Assembly: GCF_041647995.1 (NCBI RefSeq)
Contig: NZ_JARRIB010000001.1
Span: 496,001-560,000, forward strand
Source of the DNA: Pyrococcus kukulkanii
Lineage (GTDB): Archaea; Methanobacteriota_B; Thermococci; Thermococcales; Thermococcaceae
Length of the DNA stretch: 64,000 nucleotides
Direction of reading: 5' to 3'
The position numbers were made by a program, and so were the translations under genes. The notes under the pieces are model-generated. The model did no database searches. It was not told the DNA's origin and worked only from the letters and a program-made list of their open reading frames with translations. This document shows, piece after piece, positions 18,504 to 28,135 of this stretch. The number at the start of each line of letters is the position of its first letter. Within the stretch, counting starts at the first letter, position 1.

Positions 18504-20702
18504 TCAGAACATCGGACAGACATCCTTCTCTGTTGGAGGCTCTGGATTGAGGCCCTTCCTCTGTCTGATCTGCCTTATGATCTGAATTGCTAACTCATTA
18601 GGCACCTTCTTGAACCCAGCGTGCTCGGTGCTCCACAATGCCCTACCACTCGTTGCACTTCTTATGGCCCCTGCGAATCCGAACATCTCAGCCACTGGAG
18701 CTTCTGCGATTATCGTCATGACCTCTCCTTCCTGCCTCATGTCGACGAGCTGACCTCTCCTCTGGCTGATCTCCCTGCTAACGGCACCCATGTATTCATA
18801 GGGAATGTTGATGATGACCTTCTGGTATGGCTCATAGAGAACTGGACCGGCCTTCATCATTGCACAGTGGATTGCGGTTCTAATTGCCGGGTAAATCTGG
18901 GCTGGACCTCTGTGGACGTTGTCCTCGTGCACCTGAGCATCAAGCAACCTAACGATGACCTTCATTACTGGCTCCCTGGCAAGTGGACCCTCGTCCATGG
19001 CCTGGTGGAATCCATCGATTAGGAGGTCCATTACCTCGTTGAGATACTGGATACCCTTGGTGTTGTCGAGGAACATGTTACCGTTGTACACGTCAACGAT
19101 ACCCCTCGCGATCTCATAATCCATACCAAGCTCGGCCAGCTTCTTGGCAACTTCCTTCGGATTCTTGATCCTGCCCTCTGGGATTATTCCTTCCTTGATA
19201 GCGTTGTAGATCTCGTCTGGCATTGGCTCAACCACTATGTAGAACCTGTTGTGCTTGTTTGGCGACTTACCCTCAACCATTGGACTTGGCTTGGTTATGC
19301 TCTCCCTGTAAACGACTATTGGCTCTGAAACCTCTATGTCAATTCCCCAGTCCCTCTTGAGCTTGTGGAGCTTGACCTCGAGGTGTAGCTCACCCATGCC
19401 GCTGAGGAGGTGCTGACCGGTCTCCTCGTCGATCTTAACATGGAGCGTTGGGTCTTCCTTAGCTAACTGCCTTAGGGCTTCAATGAGCCTCGGGAGATCC
19501 TTAACGTTCTTAGCCTCAATTGCAACGGTAACAACGGGCTCGCTGACATAGTGGAGCGCCTCAAATGGCTCAATTGGCTCCTGAGCTACGGTCTCACCGG
19601 CCATAGCATCCCTCAAACCTGTTACGGCAACGATGTTTCCTGCGGGAACTGCATCCATGTTTATCCTCTCTGGACCCATGTAGATACCGACCTGCTGGAT
19701 CCTAGCCTTCCTCTTGCTGTTGATCAGATGAACCTCCATACCGCTCTTCACGGTTCCGCTCCAGACTCTACCAGTTGCAACCTCTCCAGCGTGCTTGTCG
19801 ATGATGATCTTGGTAACGACCATGACCATCTTACCCTTCGGATCACAGTTGAGCATCGCCTGTCCGATATCACTGTTAATGTCTCCCTGCCAAAGGTGTG
19901 GGATCCTGTACTTCTGGGCCTCAATCGGATTTGGCAGGTGCCTGACGACCATGTCGAGGACAACAACGTGGAGCGGAGCCTTCTGCCTTAAGGTCTTGTT
20001 GTCGCCCTTGAGTGTGAGGTCAATTATCTCGTTGAACTTAACACCAGTCCTCTGCATAAATGGAACACTCAACGCCCAGTTGTAGTATGCTGAACCAAAG
20101 GCAACGCTACCGTCCTCAACCCTAACAATCCACTTCTTCTTATACTCTTCAGGTGCGTACCTCTGGATGAGCCTGTTAACGTCCATAATTATCTTTGAGA
20201 ACCTCTCCATCATCTGCTGTGGAGTTAGCTTAAGCTCCCTAATAAGCCTGTCAACCTTGTTGATGAAGAGGACGGGCTTAACGTACTCCCTCAACGCCTG
20301 CCTGACGACAGTTTCAGTCTGAGGCATAACTCCCTCAACTGCATCAACCACGATGATAACTCCGTCGATGGCCCTCATTGCTCTGGTGACGTCACCACCG
20401 AAATCAACGTGACCTGGGGTATCGATGAGGTTAATCAGGTAGTCCTTCCCCTCGTAGTTGTGAACCATTGAGACGTTCGCTGCGTTAATGGTAATACCTC
20501 TCGCCTGCTCCTGCTCGTCAAAGTCGAGGACAAGCTGCTTTCCTGCGAGCTCCTCACTGATCATTCCAGCTCCAGCCAAGAGATTATCGCTCAGTGTGGT
20601 TTTACCGTGGTCAATATGAGCGGCTATACCGATATTTCTAATCCTTTCAGGCTGGAGCATGAGTTCCTTAATCTTTGCGATCATTTCCTCTCTCCTACCC
20701 AT
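18504..20702 (-). CDS. fusA: Translation elongation factor 2
   Basis: GTPase that drives ribosomal translocation. 732 residues from ATG 20702, preceded by GAGGGTGGTGG; upstream GTG codons belong to the ribosome site. G motifs: AHIDHGKTT near 28-36, [10 protein letters not shown] near 97-106 and NKVDRL near 151. The diphthamide loop is [16 protein letters not shown] near 595-610, where the second histidine is the expected modified residue. It ends in the normal CPMF tail. It has its own promoter: GCTTTATAACC on the minus strand about 40 bp upstream. The C-terminal LSALFG tails of P0 and L12 (41.4-42.8 kb) are the usual factor-binding partners. Confidence 0.98.
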   Translation of the reverse strand: MGRREEMIAKIKELMLQPERIRNIGIAAHIDHGKTTLSDNLLAGAGMISEELAGKQLVLDFDEQEQARGITINAANVSMVHNYEGKDYLINLIDTPGHVDFGGDVTRAMRAIDGVIIVVDAVEGVMPQTETVVRQALREYVKPVLFINKVDRLIRELKLTPQQMMERFSKIIMDVNRLIQRYAPEEYKKKWIVRVEDGSVAFGSAYYNWALSVPFMQRTGVKFNEIIDLTLKGDNKTLRQKAPLHVVVLDMVVRHLPNPIEAQKYRIPHLWQGDINSDIGQAMLNCDPKGKMVMVVTKIIIDKHAGEVATGRVWSGTVKSGMEVHLINSKRKARIQQVGIYMGPERINMDAVPAGNIVAVTGLRDAMAGETVAQEPIEPFEALHYVSEPVVTVAIEAKNVKDLPRLIEALRQLAKEDPTLHVKIDEETGQHLLSGMGELHLEVKLHKLKRDWGIDIEVSEPIVVYRESITKPSPMVEGKSPNKHNRFYIVVEPMPDEIYNAIKEGIIPEGRIKNPKEVAKKLAELGMDYEIARGIVDVYNGNMFLDNTKGIQYLNEVMDLLIDGFHQAMDEGPLAREPVMKVIVRLLDAQVHEDNVHRGPAQIYPAIRTAIHCAMMKAGPVLYEPYQKVIINIPYEYMGAVSREISQRRGQLVDMRQEGEVMTIIAEAPVAEMFGFAGAIRSATSGRALWSTEHAGFKKVPNELAIQIIRQIRQRKGLNPEPPTEKDVCPMF

Positions 20703-20836
20703 TTCCACCACCCTCGATGAGCTTGCTCGGGTTTACTTAAAAGGTAGGGTTATAAAGCTTTTCCCAACTGTTAAAAGCTCTTTTAGTTTTATACCAACGC
20801 CACGTCATAAGTCAAGCATTAGAGAACCCAAGTAAA

Positions 20837-21085
20837 TCAAAGATCTATGGCATCCATAGCAACCTTAATCCACCTTAGGTAGGAGTTTACAGTTCCACGC
20901 ATGGCAGAAGAATCGGTGGCTTTTATATCGATGATTATCCTCTTCCTCTCCAGCCTAAACTTTATCTCGCTCCTCCTGTAGGGAACGCTCAAATGCTCGT
21001 AAAGGACGGCCTCATAAACTACTTTAGCTATGTCTTCAGAAGGGAACTCAATCACTATTCTCCCTCTTACCTTCTTTGCCTTCAC
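20837..21085 (-). CDS. pcc1: KEOPS complex subunit Pcc1
   Basis: An 82-residue dimerisation subunit of KEOPS, the complex making t6A37 in tRNAs. Motifs: EFPSEDIAKVVYEAVLYEH, then VPYRRSEIKFRLE and IDIKATDSSAMRGTVNSYLRW, the Pcc1 hallmark. A longer frame reaches TTG at 21115, but the GTG at 21085 is preceded by GGAGGAGG and gives the family's usual N terminus (VKAKKVRGR), so I use it. It overlaps the end of the Brix gene by 38 bp. Last gene of the L37Ae-rpoP-Brix-Pcc1 operon. Confidence 0.93.
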   Translation of the reverse strand: MKAKKVRGRIVIEFPSEDIAKVVYEAVLYEHLSVPYRRSEIKFRLERKRIIIDIKATDSSAMRGTVNSYLRWIKVAMDAIDL

Positions 21086-21719
21086 CTTCCCTCCTCCTGG
21101 GAACTTTAATTCCAAGGGCCTCCTTATAGTCCCACCTTCTCCCGTCCTCCATTATCCATATCTTAACGTTGATTAAAGGGCCGACTGGCCTTTCCTTCGT
21201 AACGTCAAGCCTATAGAAGTTTATCGACATGCCCCTTGGGTGTCGTTCTATAACGGCCAGAATATCCGTGTTGTAGCGGTCGGCTATCGAGGTTAAGCTT
21301 TTATCTCCCCTAGGGACGAACTTTCCAGTTGTGAGCTCAGCGAAAACCTGGGCAAAGGCCAAGTGATCCAAACCCACTCTTTTGGCCGTTGTAACGATAA
21401 GAGGCATATCCTCCCTTATCGGATTAAGCCCCTTAAATCCCATCTCCCTCTGAAGCTTTATGCCATGGAGGTACAAGTAGCCTAGATAACCCCAGTCCTC
21501 AGGGTCAACCTTAATGAATGTCATCTTCAGGGGATTGCCCTTCCAAACATTGAGAATTAGTAACCTTTCATAACCCCTATCGTAAGCCTCCATTAAAAGC
21601 TCCTGAATGGTCTTCTTCCCCCTAGTCATATATAGAGAATTAGGGAAAACTTTCTCCAAGTCATGACCAAAGCTCCTAGTTCTTCTTGTAGGTCTATGGG
21701 ATGTGGTAATGAGCATCAT
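21048..21719 (-). CDS. Brix-domain ribosome biogenesis protein (Imp4-like)
   Basis: 223 residues. The sigma70-like Brix fold is recognised by LITTSHRPTRRTRSFGHDL at the start, GKKTIQELLMEAYDRGYERLLIL, and VWKGNPLKMTFIKVDPEDW. The C terminus is highly charged (PRRREGEGKEGKRENSD). It probably binds pre-rRNA during subunit assembly, as the eukaryotic Imp4/Rpf relatives do. It is embedded in an operon of translation and transcription genes, 43 bp after rpoP, and overlaps pcc1. Confidence 0.92.
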   Translation of the reverse strand: MMLITTSHRPTRRTRSFGHDLEKVFPNSLYMTRGKKTIQELLMEAYDRGYERLLILNVWKGNPLKMTFIKVDPEDWGYLGYLYLHGIKLQREMGFKGLNPIREDMPLIVTTAKRVGLDHLAFAQVFAELTTGKFVPRGDKSLTSIADRYNTDILAVIERHPRGMSINFYRLDVTKERPVGPLINVKIWIMEDGRRWDYKEALGIKVPRRREGEGKEGKRENSD

Positions 21720-21762
21720 GGCTATCCCTTCGAAGTTAAAGAGAAGAAGTTAAAAAGCTTAG

Positions 21763-21912
21763 CTAGATGGCCTTTACCCTTCTCGGAACCTTGGGCCTTG
21801 GCTTGTAAAGTATCTTGCTACCGCAGTAGGGGCAACGGAGATCTCTAGTAATCGAGAGATCAAGCTTTACCTCCCTACCACACTTGGCGCACCTGTATAT
21901 GGCCTCAACCAT
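21763..21912 (-). CDS. rpoP: DNA-directed RNA polymerase subunit P (Rpo12/Rpc10)
   Basis: A short 49-residue gene. The protein starts MVEAIYRCAKCGREVKL and has a zinc ribbon with C8, C11, C27 and C30 (RCPYCGSKILYKPRP), ending PRRVKAI. This is the archaeal counterpart of eukaryotic Rpb12, stabilising the Rpo3/Rpo10 platform. It begins 6 bp after the L37Ae stop with GTGATG as ribosome site. The L37Ae-rpoP order is widely conserved in archaea. Confidence 0.96.
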   Translation of the reverse strand: MVEAIYRCAKCGREVKLDLSITRDLRCPYCGSKILYKPRPKVPRRVKAI

Positions 21913-21918
21913 GAGGCA

Positions 21919-22170
21919 TCACTCTGTTACCCTCTTAGCGACCTTACCAGCCGGAGTAACTGGGAGGTAAGCTCCTCCGGCAAAGATAGCTCCGCACTTC
22001 TGGCACTGCCATATTCCAGTGCTAATCCTCTTCACTGCCCTTCTTCCACAGACTGGACAGACATGCTTCTGTCTCATCTTTGCCTCTACTGCCGCAACTC
22101 TCCTTCTGATCTTAAGACCGTACCTAGCCCCAAACCTTCCAGCTGAACCTACCTTTTTGGTGCCGCTCAT
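21919..22170 (-). CDS. rpl37ae: Ribosomal protein L37Ae
   Basis: 83 residues from ATG 22170, with GGTGAT directly upstream. The N terminus [18 protein letters not shown] and the zinc ribbon C38, C41, C56, C59 ([11 protein letters not shown], then WQCQKCGA) identify the large-subunit protein. First gene of the four-gene operon. The TATA box GCTTTATAAAG lies at about 22217-22227 on the minus strand. Confidence 0.97.
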   Translation of the reverse strand: MSGTKKVGSAGRFGARYGLKIRRRVAAVEAKMRQKHVCPVCGRRAVKRISTGIWQCQKCGAIFAGGAYLPVTPAGKVAKRVTE

Positions 22171-22227
22171 GAGCATCACCCCATAATCGTGAGCTGAAGG
22201 GTGTAGGGGAAGTAGGCTTTATAAAGT

Positions 22228-22578
22228 TTAAGCATCCCTCGTGGCCACTATCCTTACTCCTTCGAATTCTGCAATCACATCGCCAACTCTAATCGGAGGC
22301 TTCACCTTAATTCCCGCCAAGAACTTCATGAGCTCAGGGATCTCATCCTTTGGCACTGGTTTCTCTGTTTTAACGCTGACTGTAGGTAGTTTTCCTCCTT
22401 CCACAGGAATAACGCTCATCACAACTCTCTTAGGGTTCGTGACTTCTTCAATGGCCCATTCCTTTCCCCTGGGGCAGGTATAGCCTTTTACATCCTTGAC
22501 CTTACCGTTTTCGACTTCAACTTCAATCGTGCAACTTAAAGGGCAGACTATACACGTGAAGCGGTAGACCTTACCCAT
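22228..22578 (-). CDS. DUF1667 protein, small cysteine-rich partner of glycerol-3-phosphate dehydrogenase
   Basis: 116 residues. Cysteines cluster in FTCIVCPLSCTIEV near residues 9-15, with another in GYTCPRGKEW near 34; four Cys in this arrangement could hold an iron-sulfur cluster, as suggested for DUF1667. The C-terminal half (MKFLAGIKVKPPIRVGDVI) resembles the small domain of the family. It overlaps the end of the FAD oxidoreductase gene by 8 bp and is the last gene of the glycerol operon, so it probably forms part of a three-protein electron-transfer unit with the two flavoproteins. Confidence 0.88.
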   Translation of the reverse strand: MGKVYRFTCIVCPLSCTIEVEVENGKVKDVKGYTCPRGKEWAIEEVTNPKRVVMSVIPVEGGKLPTVSVKTEKPVPKDEIPELMKFLAGIKVKPPIRVGDVIAEFEGVRIVATRDA

Positions 22579-23803
22579 GCTTTACCACCCTCATAGTTAT
22601 CTTATCTTCGGCCTTCGATATCTCCTCAGTCTTTAGCTTAATTCTAAGCATCTCTGCAGGTTTTATTACTGGAAGCTTGATCTTTTTGCCTATTTCAGGG
22701 AACTCAACTACCACATCCTCCATAGGCCTCCTTACTCTGGCATATATCCATACATCCCTCTCACCGCTTAGGTAATGAGGAGCAAGCAACCTAACGTTCT
22801 CTCCCTTTACCAGCCTTATCCACCTCCTACTCGGGATTCCTCCGTTCTCTATAAACTCCCTAGCACCTTCAGCGGCCAACTCACCTTGTTCCGCAACGTA
22901 ATCCACTAGATCGTTTATTAGGAGAGCATTTCCGGCCACGAAGATCCCAGGAACTGAAGTTTCTAGCCTATCATTAACGATAGGCCCGCCAGTTGAAGGA
23001 TCGATTGCAACCCCTATCTCAGTTAGAAGCTTGACGTTCGGTATTAACCCGGCGGAAATTACCAATGTATCTGCCTCTATCCAAAACTCCGTTCCTGGAA
23101 TTTCCCTTAGGTTTTCATCGACCTTAACTACCTTAATTTTCTCGACTCTACCCTTTCCCCTGACTTCAACGACTTTATGGCTTAAGTATAGGGGTATGTT
23201 GAAGTCCTTTAATATCATTATATTCCTAGCCAAGCCCCCGGGATAAGGCATTAGCTCTATAACGGCCTTTACCTTCGCACCTTCTAGCGAGAACCTCCTC
23301 GCCATTATCAATCCGACATCGCCAGAACCTACTATCACTATCTCCTTACCCGGCATTATTCCATAAATGTCCATTAAAGTTTGAGTCTCTCCAGCCGTGT
23401 AAATCCCAGCAACCCTGTCCCCAACGATCCCTATTTCAAAAGCATGCCTCTCCCTAGCTCCTGCAGCGTAGATTATCGTTTTCGTTGGAACTTTTTGAAC
23501 TCCCTGCGGGGATGTAAAGACTACGAACTTCTCTAAGTCAGAATAGTTTATTATTTCAAGGACTCTTGCGGATGTCTTTACTTCAACCCCATCCAGCTTA
23601 TTCATTAGCCTGTAGGCGAATTCGGGACCTGTAAGTTCTTCTTTGAAGTAGTGAATTCCAAAGCCAGGATGAATACACTGGGGAAGTACCCCACCAAGAT
23701 AATCATTGTCATCGAGGAGAAGAACCTTCAACCCAAGCTCCTTCGCCCTTATTGCAGCGGCCATTCCAGCGGGGCCTCCCCCGACAACAACAACGTCATA
23801 CAC
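22571..23803 (-). CDS. FAD/NAD(P)-dependent oxidoreductase of the glycerol operon
   Basis: About 410 residues. The first FAD motif is VVVGGGPAGMAAAIRAKELG at the N terminus, followed by DNDYLGGVLPQCIHPGFG. An NAD-binding motif VIVGSGDVGLIMARRFSLEGAK lies near 155-175, and the second FAD motif VPGIFVAGNALLINDLVDYV is near 290. Such proteins pair with GlpA-like dehydrogenases and probably pass electrons onward. The GTG at 23803 is preceded by GGGGTGAG; another GTG at 23812 overlaps the upstream stop and is possible. The active-site CxxC of disulfide reductases is absent. Confidence 0.88.
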   Translation of the reverse strand: MYDVVVVGGGPAGMAAAIRAKELGLKVLLLDDNDYLGGVLPQCIHPGFGIHYFKEELTGPEFAYRLMNKLDGVEVKTSARVLEIINYSDLEKFVVFTSPQGVQKVPTKTIIYAAGARERHAFEIGIVGDRVAGIYTAGETQTLMDIYGIMPGKEIVIVGSGDVGLIMARRFSLEGAKVKAVIELMPYPGGLARNIMILKDFNIPLYLSHKVVEVRGKGRVEKIKVVKVDENLREIPGTEFWIEADTLVISAGLIPNVKLLTEIGVAIDPSTGGPIVNDRLETSVPGIFVAGNALLINDLVDYVAEQGELAAEGAREFIENGGIPSRRWIRLVKGENVRLLAPHYLSGERDVWIYARVRRPMEDVVVEFPEIGKKIKLPVIKPAEMLRIKLKTEEISKAEDKITMRVVKHG

Positions 23804-23804
23804 T

Positions 23805-25289
23805 TTACTCACCCCTCACGAGAACCTTAACATCCCCAATTCCTATTTCACTCCCCTTACCTTTTAGCGTAACTTCCCATGGAGGAACCCCATACTCTCT
23901 GGCAAGTATCTGGATTATCCTGGGCCTACAGAAGGAACCCTGACAGGTTCCAGTTGTTGCTTTGGTTCTAAACTTTACTGAATCTATACTTGGAGTCTTG
24001 ACCCCTATGAACTTCATCCTCTCTATGGCCTCAAGGATGTCTCCCTCGCTGACCTTGTTACACCTGCACACTATCTTTCCATAGGCAGGATTCTTCTTCA
24101 CTAGCTCGTTCACCTTCTCATAGCTTAGGGCGAAGAAGTGGGTAATCTCCCTTCTGTAGGGGTTCCACTTTTTCTTCTCAACTAACTCAATCCCAAGATC
24201 CCTCTGAATTATCTCAGCAACCTCGTAAGCTATTGCTGGGGCGCTCGTTAGGCCAGGAGAGCGGATTCCCGCAACGTTTATGAAGCCCCAAACTTCCTCT
24301 TCAGCCTTTATTATGAAATCTCCACCTGTGGGCTCTGGTCTTAAGCCGGCAAATGTTCTTATTACCTTGCTTCTAGGAGGCAGCTGAGGCCAGAGCTTTT
24401 TAGCTCCCTCCCAGACCTCTTCAAGCCCCTCCCTCGTCGTTGCAGTATTCTCCTTCTCTTCGGGAGGTAGATCCTGAGCATTCGGCCCTATCATCAAGTG
24501 CCCAGAAATCTCAGTCGTAACGACTATTCCCTTGCTTATTGGTGTTGGTGTAGGGAAGAGAACCCTTTTCGGCCCAGGAATTCCCTCATCAAATATCCAA
24601 TATTCACCTTTCCTGGGATGAATTTCAAAGTAGTCTATGCCAGCCATCCTCGAAATTTCATCAGCGTAAAGACCGGCGGCATTGATTAGTATGTCAGCCT
24701 CTATGAAGCCGCTATTGGTCTCTACACCCTTAACCTCCCCATTCTCAACCTTTATCCCTCTAACTTCAGTTTCCAAATGAGTCTTAACCCCGTTAGCTAC
24801 CGCATTCTCCACGATCGCTATTACAGCGGGAATTGGACCTATCTGTCCAACTATTGGAACCCATAAAGCACCAAGGGCCTCCCTAGTTAATCCAGGCTCA
24901 AGCCTAAAGAGCTCATCCCTGTCGACGATCCTCATCTCCGGAACTCCATTTCTAATTCCCCTCTCCAAGAGAACTTCTAGCTCCTTGAAATCTTCATCCT
25001 TTAAGGCAACTATCAATGCCCCATTCCAGACATGAGGGATCTCAAGCTCTTTAACCCACTGGTGCCAAAGCCTATTCCCTCTAATGCAGAGCTTGGCCCT
25101 CATTGGGTATTTGTCGGGGTCATCATCATAGCCTCCATGGATTATTGCAGTGTTGGCCTTACTTACACCCCAGCCCACATCTGGATTCTTGTCAATTAGA
25201 TGAACCTCGAGGTTCTCATATTTGCTTAGAACCCTAGCAATGCTCGCTCCAGTGATACCAGCCCCTATTATTGCTACCCTTATTTTCAT
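23805..25289 (-). CDS. glpA: Glycerol-3-phosphate dehydrogenase, GlpA-like with BFD [2Fe-2S] domain
   Basis: 494 residues from ATG 25289 (site GAGGTGG). The N-terminal FAD fold VAIIGAGITGASIARVLSKY and a DAO-type domain with NAAGLYADEISRMAGI make up about 370 residues. The C-terminal domain is a BFD-like [2Fe-2S] unit with cysteines in IVCRCNKVSEGDILEAIER and TGTCQGSFCRPRI. It oxidises sn-glycerol 3-phosphate to dihydroxyacetone phosphate. The order glycerol kinase, this enzyme, FAD partner, DUF1667 defines a glycerol catabolic operon whose product feeds tpiA. Confidence 0.92.
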   Translation of the reverse strand: MKIRVAIIGAGITGASIARVLSKYENLEVHLIDKNPDVGWGVSKANTAIIHGGYDDDPDKYPMRAKLCIRGNRLWHQWVKELEIPHVWNGALIVALKDEDFKELEVLLERGIRNGVPEMRIVDRDELFRLEPGLTREALGALWVPIVGQIGPIPAVIAIVENAVANGVKTHLETEVRGIKVENGEVKGVETNSGFIEADILINAAGLYADEISRMAGIDYFEIHPRKGEYWIFDEGIPGPKRVLFPTPTPISKGIVVTTEISGHLMIGPNAQDLPPEEKENTATTREGLEEVWEGAKKLWPQLPPRSKVIRTFAGLRPEPTGGDFIIKAEEEVWGFINVAGIRSPGLTSAPAIAYEVAEIIQRDLGIELVEKKKWNPYRREITHFFALSYEKVNELVKKNPAYGKIVCRCNKVSEGDILEAIERMKFIGVKTPSIDSVKFRTKATTGTCQGSFCRPRIIQILAREYGVPPWEVTLKGKGSEIGIGDVKVLVRGE

Positions 25290-25424
25290 AATTTCCACCT
25301 CAATTTTGACATCTACATCGGCGTTAGATGTTTTAAAGGTTTCTTTAACCTCCAGTCTGGCAAAAAGGCAAGGAAAGAACTTCTTTGGACACTAAAAGAA
25401 AGAACATAAAAGAACGTGGCCTAG

Positions 25425-25442
25425 ATGAACATATATGTTCAT
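25425..25442. promoter_or_regulatory. 18-bp perfect palindrome between glpK and glpA
   Basis: ATGAACATATATGTTCAT is a perfect 18-bp palindrome. A further half-site AGAACATAAA lies at 25401-25410, on the glpA side. The dyad sits 20 bp after the glpK stop and about 135 bp before the glpA start, near a possible minus-strand TATA (CCTTTAAAACA, near 25340-25350). A dimeric regulator binding site is the simplest reading; a transcript hairpin is the alternative. Confidence 0.5.
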
Positions 25443-25461
25443 TTTATTTTAAAGGATTACA

Positions 25462-26934
25462 TTAACTTCCCACTATTTTTGCCCACTCCATTGCCCTTCT
25501 TACGGCTTCTTTCCACCCTTTATATAATCTTTCCCTTGTTTCTTCATCCATTTCTGGTTCAAAAACTCTTTCAGCCTTCCAGAGAGCTCTTATTTCATCA
25601 AGACTCTCCCAGTAATCAACCGCTAATCCCGCCAAGTATGCTGCACCTAAGGCTGTTGTCTCTTTAACAACTGGTCTTACAACGCGCCTGTTGAGAATGT
25701 CAGCCTGGAATTGCATTAAGAAGTCATTTGCTGTCGCTCCACCATCGACACGAAGCTCCTTTATACCAACAAGCTTCTCCATTTCTTCTATGACATCACG
25801 TGTTAGATACGCTATAGCTTCGAGCGTCGCTCTGGCAAGGTGCTCCCTTCCCGTTCCGCGGGTTATGCCAATTATCAGACCACGTGCAAACTGATCCCAG
25901 TATGGAGCTCCAAGTCCAACAAACGCAGGCACGAAGTAAACCCCCTCATTGCTTTCAAGCTTTCTTGCAAGCTCCTCTGTCTCGGCAACGTGTTTTATAA
26001 TTTTTATTCCATCACGAAGCCATTGAACAGCTGCACCTGTCACGAAAATGCTCCCCTCAAGAGCATAGGTTATCTTTCCATTGATACCCCAGGCTATAGT
26101 TGTGAGTAGGTTCTTAGAGTAGCGAAGAGTCTTTCCGGTATTAACTAAGATGAAGTTTCCAGTCCCGTAAGTAGCTTTCACTATTCCCGTCTCAAATCCA
26201 GCCTGTCCAAACAGAGCTGCCTGCTGATCTCCAGCGTCTCCGCTGACTGGAATTTCACGCCCTAAAATCTTTGTGTAACCATAAATCTCACTAGAATTTC
26301 GGACTTCAGGCAAAATGTCTGAAGGAATATCAAAAATTTCTAAAAGGTCTTCATCCCACTCAAGCTTTCTAATGTTAAAGAGCATAGTTCTTGAAGCGTT
26401 TGAATAATCCGTTACGTGCTCGCCCGTAAGCCTATAGATAAGGAATGTATCAACAGTTCCAAAGTATACTTCTCCCCTTTCTGCCTTTTCTCTTAACCCA
26501 GGGACATTGTCGAGTAGCCACTTAATTTTACTAGCCGAGAAATAAGCATCTGGAACGAGGCCTGTTTTCTCCCTTATTACATCCCCGTATTCTCTCTTTA
26601 TTTCCTCGATCATTTCAGCTGTCCTTCTACACTGCCAAACTATAGCATTATAAACAGGCTTCCCATTCTTATCCCAGATTATCGTGGTTTCCCTTTGATT
26701 AGTGATTCCTATCGCAACTATATCATTGGGAGAAAGCTTGGCTTTCTCAATCGCAACCTTTATTGCTTTTACCTGCGCCTCCCATATTTCCTCAGGGTTA
26801 TGCTCGACCCAACCGGGCTTTGGATAATACTGAGGAAACTCGAACTGTCCAATGCCTAGCACATTACTCTCTTTGTCAAACAGAATAGCCCTAGCGGAGG
26901 TAGTTCCCTCGTCCAAGGCGAGAACCGCCTTCAT
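25462..26934 (-). CDS. glpK: Glycerol kinase
   Basis: 490-residue FGGY-family kinase phosphorylating glycerol with ATP. Markers: [16 protein letters not shown] at the N terminus, [13 protein letters not shown] near 80, [26 protein letters not shown], and [13 protein letters not shown] near 240. The FGGY signature region [21 protein letters not shown] is near 355 and [18 protein letters not shown] near 400. The start is ATG after GGTGGTGTC. A 163-bp gap with a palindrome separates it from glpA. The upstream neighbour on the same strand ends 34 bp earlier, with a TATA-like GTTATAAAG in that interval. Confidence 0.97.
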   Translation of the reverse strand: MKAVLALDEGTTSARAILFDKESNVLGIGQFEFPQYYPKPGWVEHNPEEIWEAQVKAIKVAIEKAKLSPNDIVAIGITNQRETTIIWDKNGKPVYNAIVWQCRRTAEMIEEIKREYGDVIREKTGLVPDAYFSASKIKWLLDNVPGLREKAERGEVYFGTVDTFLIYRLTGEHVTDYSNASRTMLFNIRKLEWDEDLLEIFDIPSDILPEVRNSSEIYGYTKILGREIPVSGDAGDQQAALFGQAGFETGIVKATYGTGNFILVNTGKTLRYSKNLLTTIAWGINGKITYALEGSIFVTGAAVQWLRDGIKIIKHVAETEELARKLESNEGVYFVPAFVGLGAPYWDQFARGLIIGITRGTGREHLARATLEAIAYLTRDVIEEMEKLVGIKELRVDGGATANDFLMQFQADILNRRVVRPVVKETTALGAAYLAGLAVDYWESLDEIRALWKAERVFEPEMDEETRERLYKGWKEAVRRAMEWAKIVGS

Positions 26935-26968
26935 GACACCACCTACTTTATTCCGGTATATAGCTTCT

Positions 26969-28105
26969 TTATAACTTTCTCCTAATCAACAGCGTCAGTG
27001 AGAGAACCACCGCTCCAAGGATGAACGAATCCCTGGCAGTATCCCGCCACATCTCAGGCCAATAGTACACCCTCGGACTGATAAATAGCCACACGTAAGT
27101 GTAATTCCCACATAATTTTTCGCAAGCTTCTTTCTCGGCTTGGAATGACTTAAGGGAGTTAAGGTAACTCAGGTAGTAGTACTTGCAACACCCAGGAACT
27201 TCTTGTAAGTGTTCTTCCAGAAGTTTAATCTTCCCGGTGTAATCACCCTTTTCACATCCAGGTTTGTCAAAATTGAAGTTGCCTCTAAGGCTCTTTAATC
27301 TGTTAATATCCTCGTTCTTGATGATCCCTTCAATCGTTATTGAGCCATAGGGCTCGCCCATTACCGTGAAGTTCACAATGGAAGAGTTCATGAGAGACAG
27401 CAATACCCTGTAATTTTCTTCCGTAAGGATCACATTACCATAAATTACGTCGCAAGTCCTGTGAACTTCACCCCTCCCCCCAAGGGATATAAGCGTGTCA
27501 ATTAACTCTTTCTCCTTTTCGTATCCAACCCTAACTCTCCAATAGGGATAAAGGAAGTGCATTGATATCAAGAAGAGAATTGCAAACACCACAATCATCT
27601 TTCTATTAAACTTCGTGGACAAGCCAACCAACCCTAAGGAAAGAGCCCAAATTATCGTGTAGGCCAAAGTGAGATCCTTAACCGGGATTTCCCTGGGGAA
27701 GGCATATAACTGGAATAGATACGCGAAGTTCTCAGGGAGAGAACAGTTTTTGCAGATTCCAATCTCATCCAAGAATTCCATATATTCCTCAATCCCGGGC
27801 TTAGTGAAGTAAACCATACATCCCCTAAGTCGTTTTAGCTCCTCCGGGTTTTTGGTGTATACATATCCAAAGACAAAATTACCTTGAGAGCTTACATGAT
27901 AGCTCTCAAGCTTTTTTAGTTCCCTAATAAAGTTCTCAAAATCAGGGAAGAGGCACACTATTGCTCCTCCGTCGATTAGTGTGCTAGGTCTCGTCCCCTT
28001 CTTATCTACATAATCCGGAAGGTGGGAAGGAGCTGTAGCCGGGAAGAATATTCCAAAGATAAGGAGTAGCAATGCAAACCAAATTAACACGTCTTCAAAC
28101 TTCAT
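26969..28105 (-). CDS. Membrane protein of unknown function
   Basis: 378 residues, no family recognised. One N-terminal helix ([17 protein letters not shown]), a pair of helices at about 145-190 ([35 protein letters not shown]) and a C-terminal helix ([18 protein letters not shown]) separate two outside domains. These domains look like distant copies of each other: each has an ILxxGG/IVCLFP-type strand and a segment with [11 protein letters not shown] or [11 protein letters not shown] followed by KPG. It has ten or more cysteines ([22 protein letters not shown]), suggesting disulfides outside the cell. It lies between the GDPD gene and glpK on the same strand, but no link to glycerol can be claimed. 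Confidence 0.75.
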   Translation of the reverse strand: MKFEDVLIWFALLLLIFGIFFPATAPSHLPDYVDKKGTRPSTLIDGGAIVCLFPDFENFIRELKKLESYHVSSQGNFVFGYVYTKNPEELKRLRGCMVYFTKPGIEEYMEFLDEIGICKNCSLPENFAYLFQLYAFPREIPVKDLTLAYTIIWALSLGLVGLSTKFNRKMIVVFAILFLISMHFLYPYWRVRVGYEKEKELIDTLISLGGRGEVHRTCDVIYGNVILTEENYRVLLSLMNSSIVNFTVMGEPYGSITIEGIIKNEDINRLKSLRGNFNFDKPGCEKGDYTGKIKLLEEHLQEVPGCCKYYYLSYLNSLKSFQAEKEACEKLCGNYTYVWLFISPRVYYWPEMWRDTARDSFILGAVVLSLTLLIRRKL

Positions 28106-28135
28106 GAAATTAAATTGCGGAAGAACATTATAAAA

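Noticed and set aside
18621-20085. Long plus-strand frames opposite EF-2
   Set aside because: Same shadow effect over a conserved, highly biased gene.
23805-23812. GTG at 23812 as the start of the FAD oxidoreductase
   Set aside because: Possible, but the GTG at 23803 is better spaced from GGGGTGAG; kept only as an alternative.
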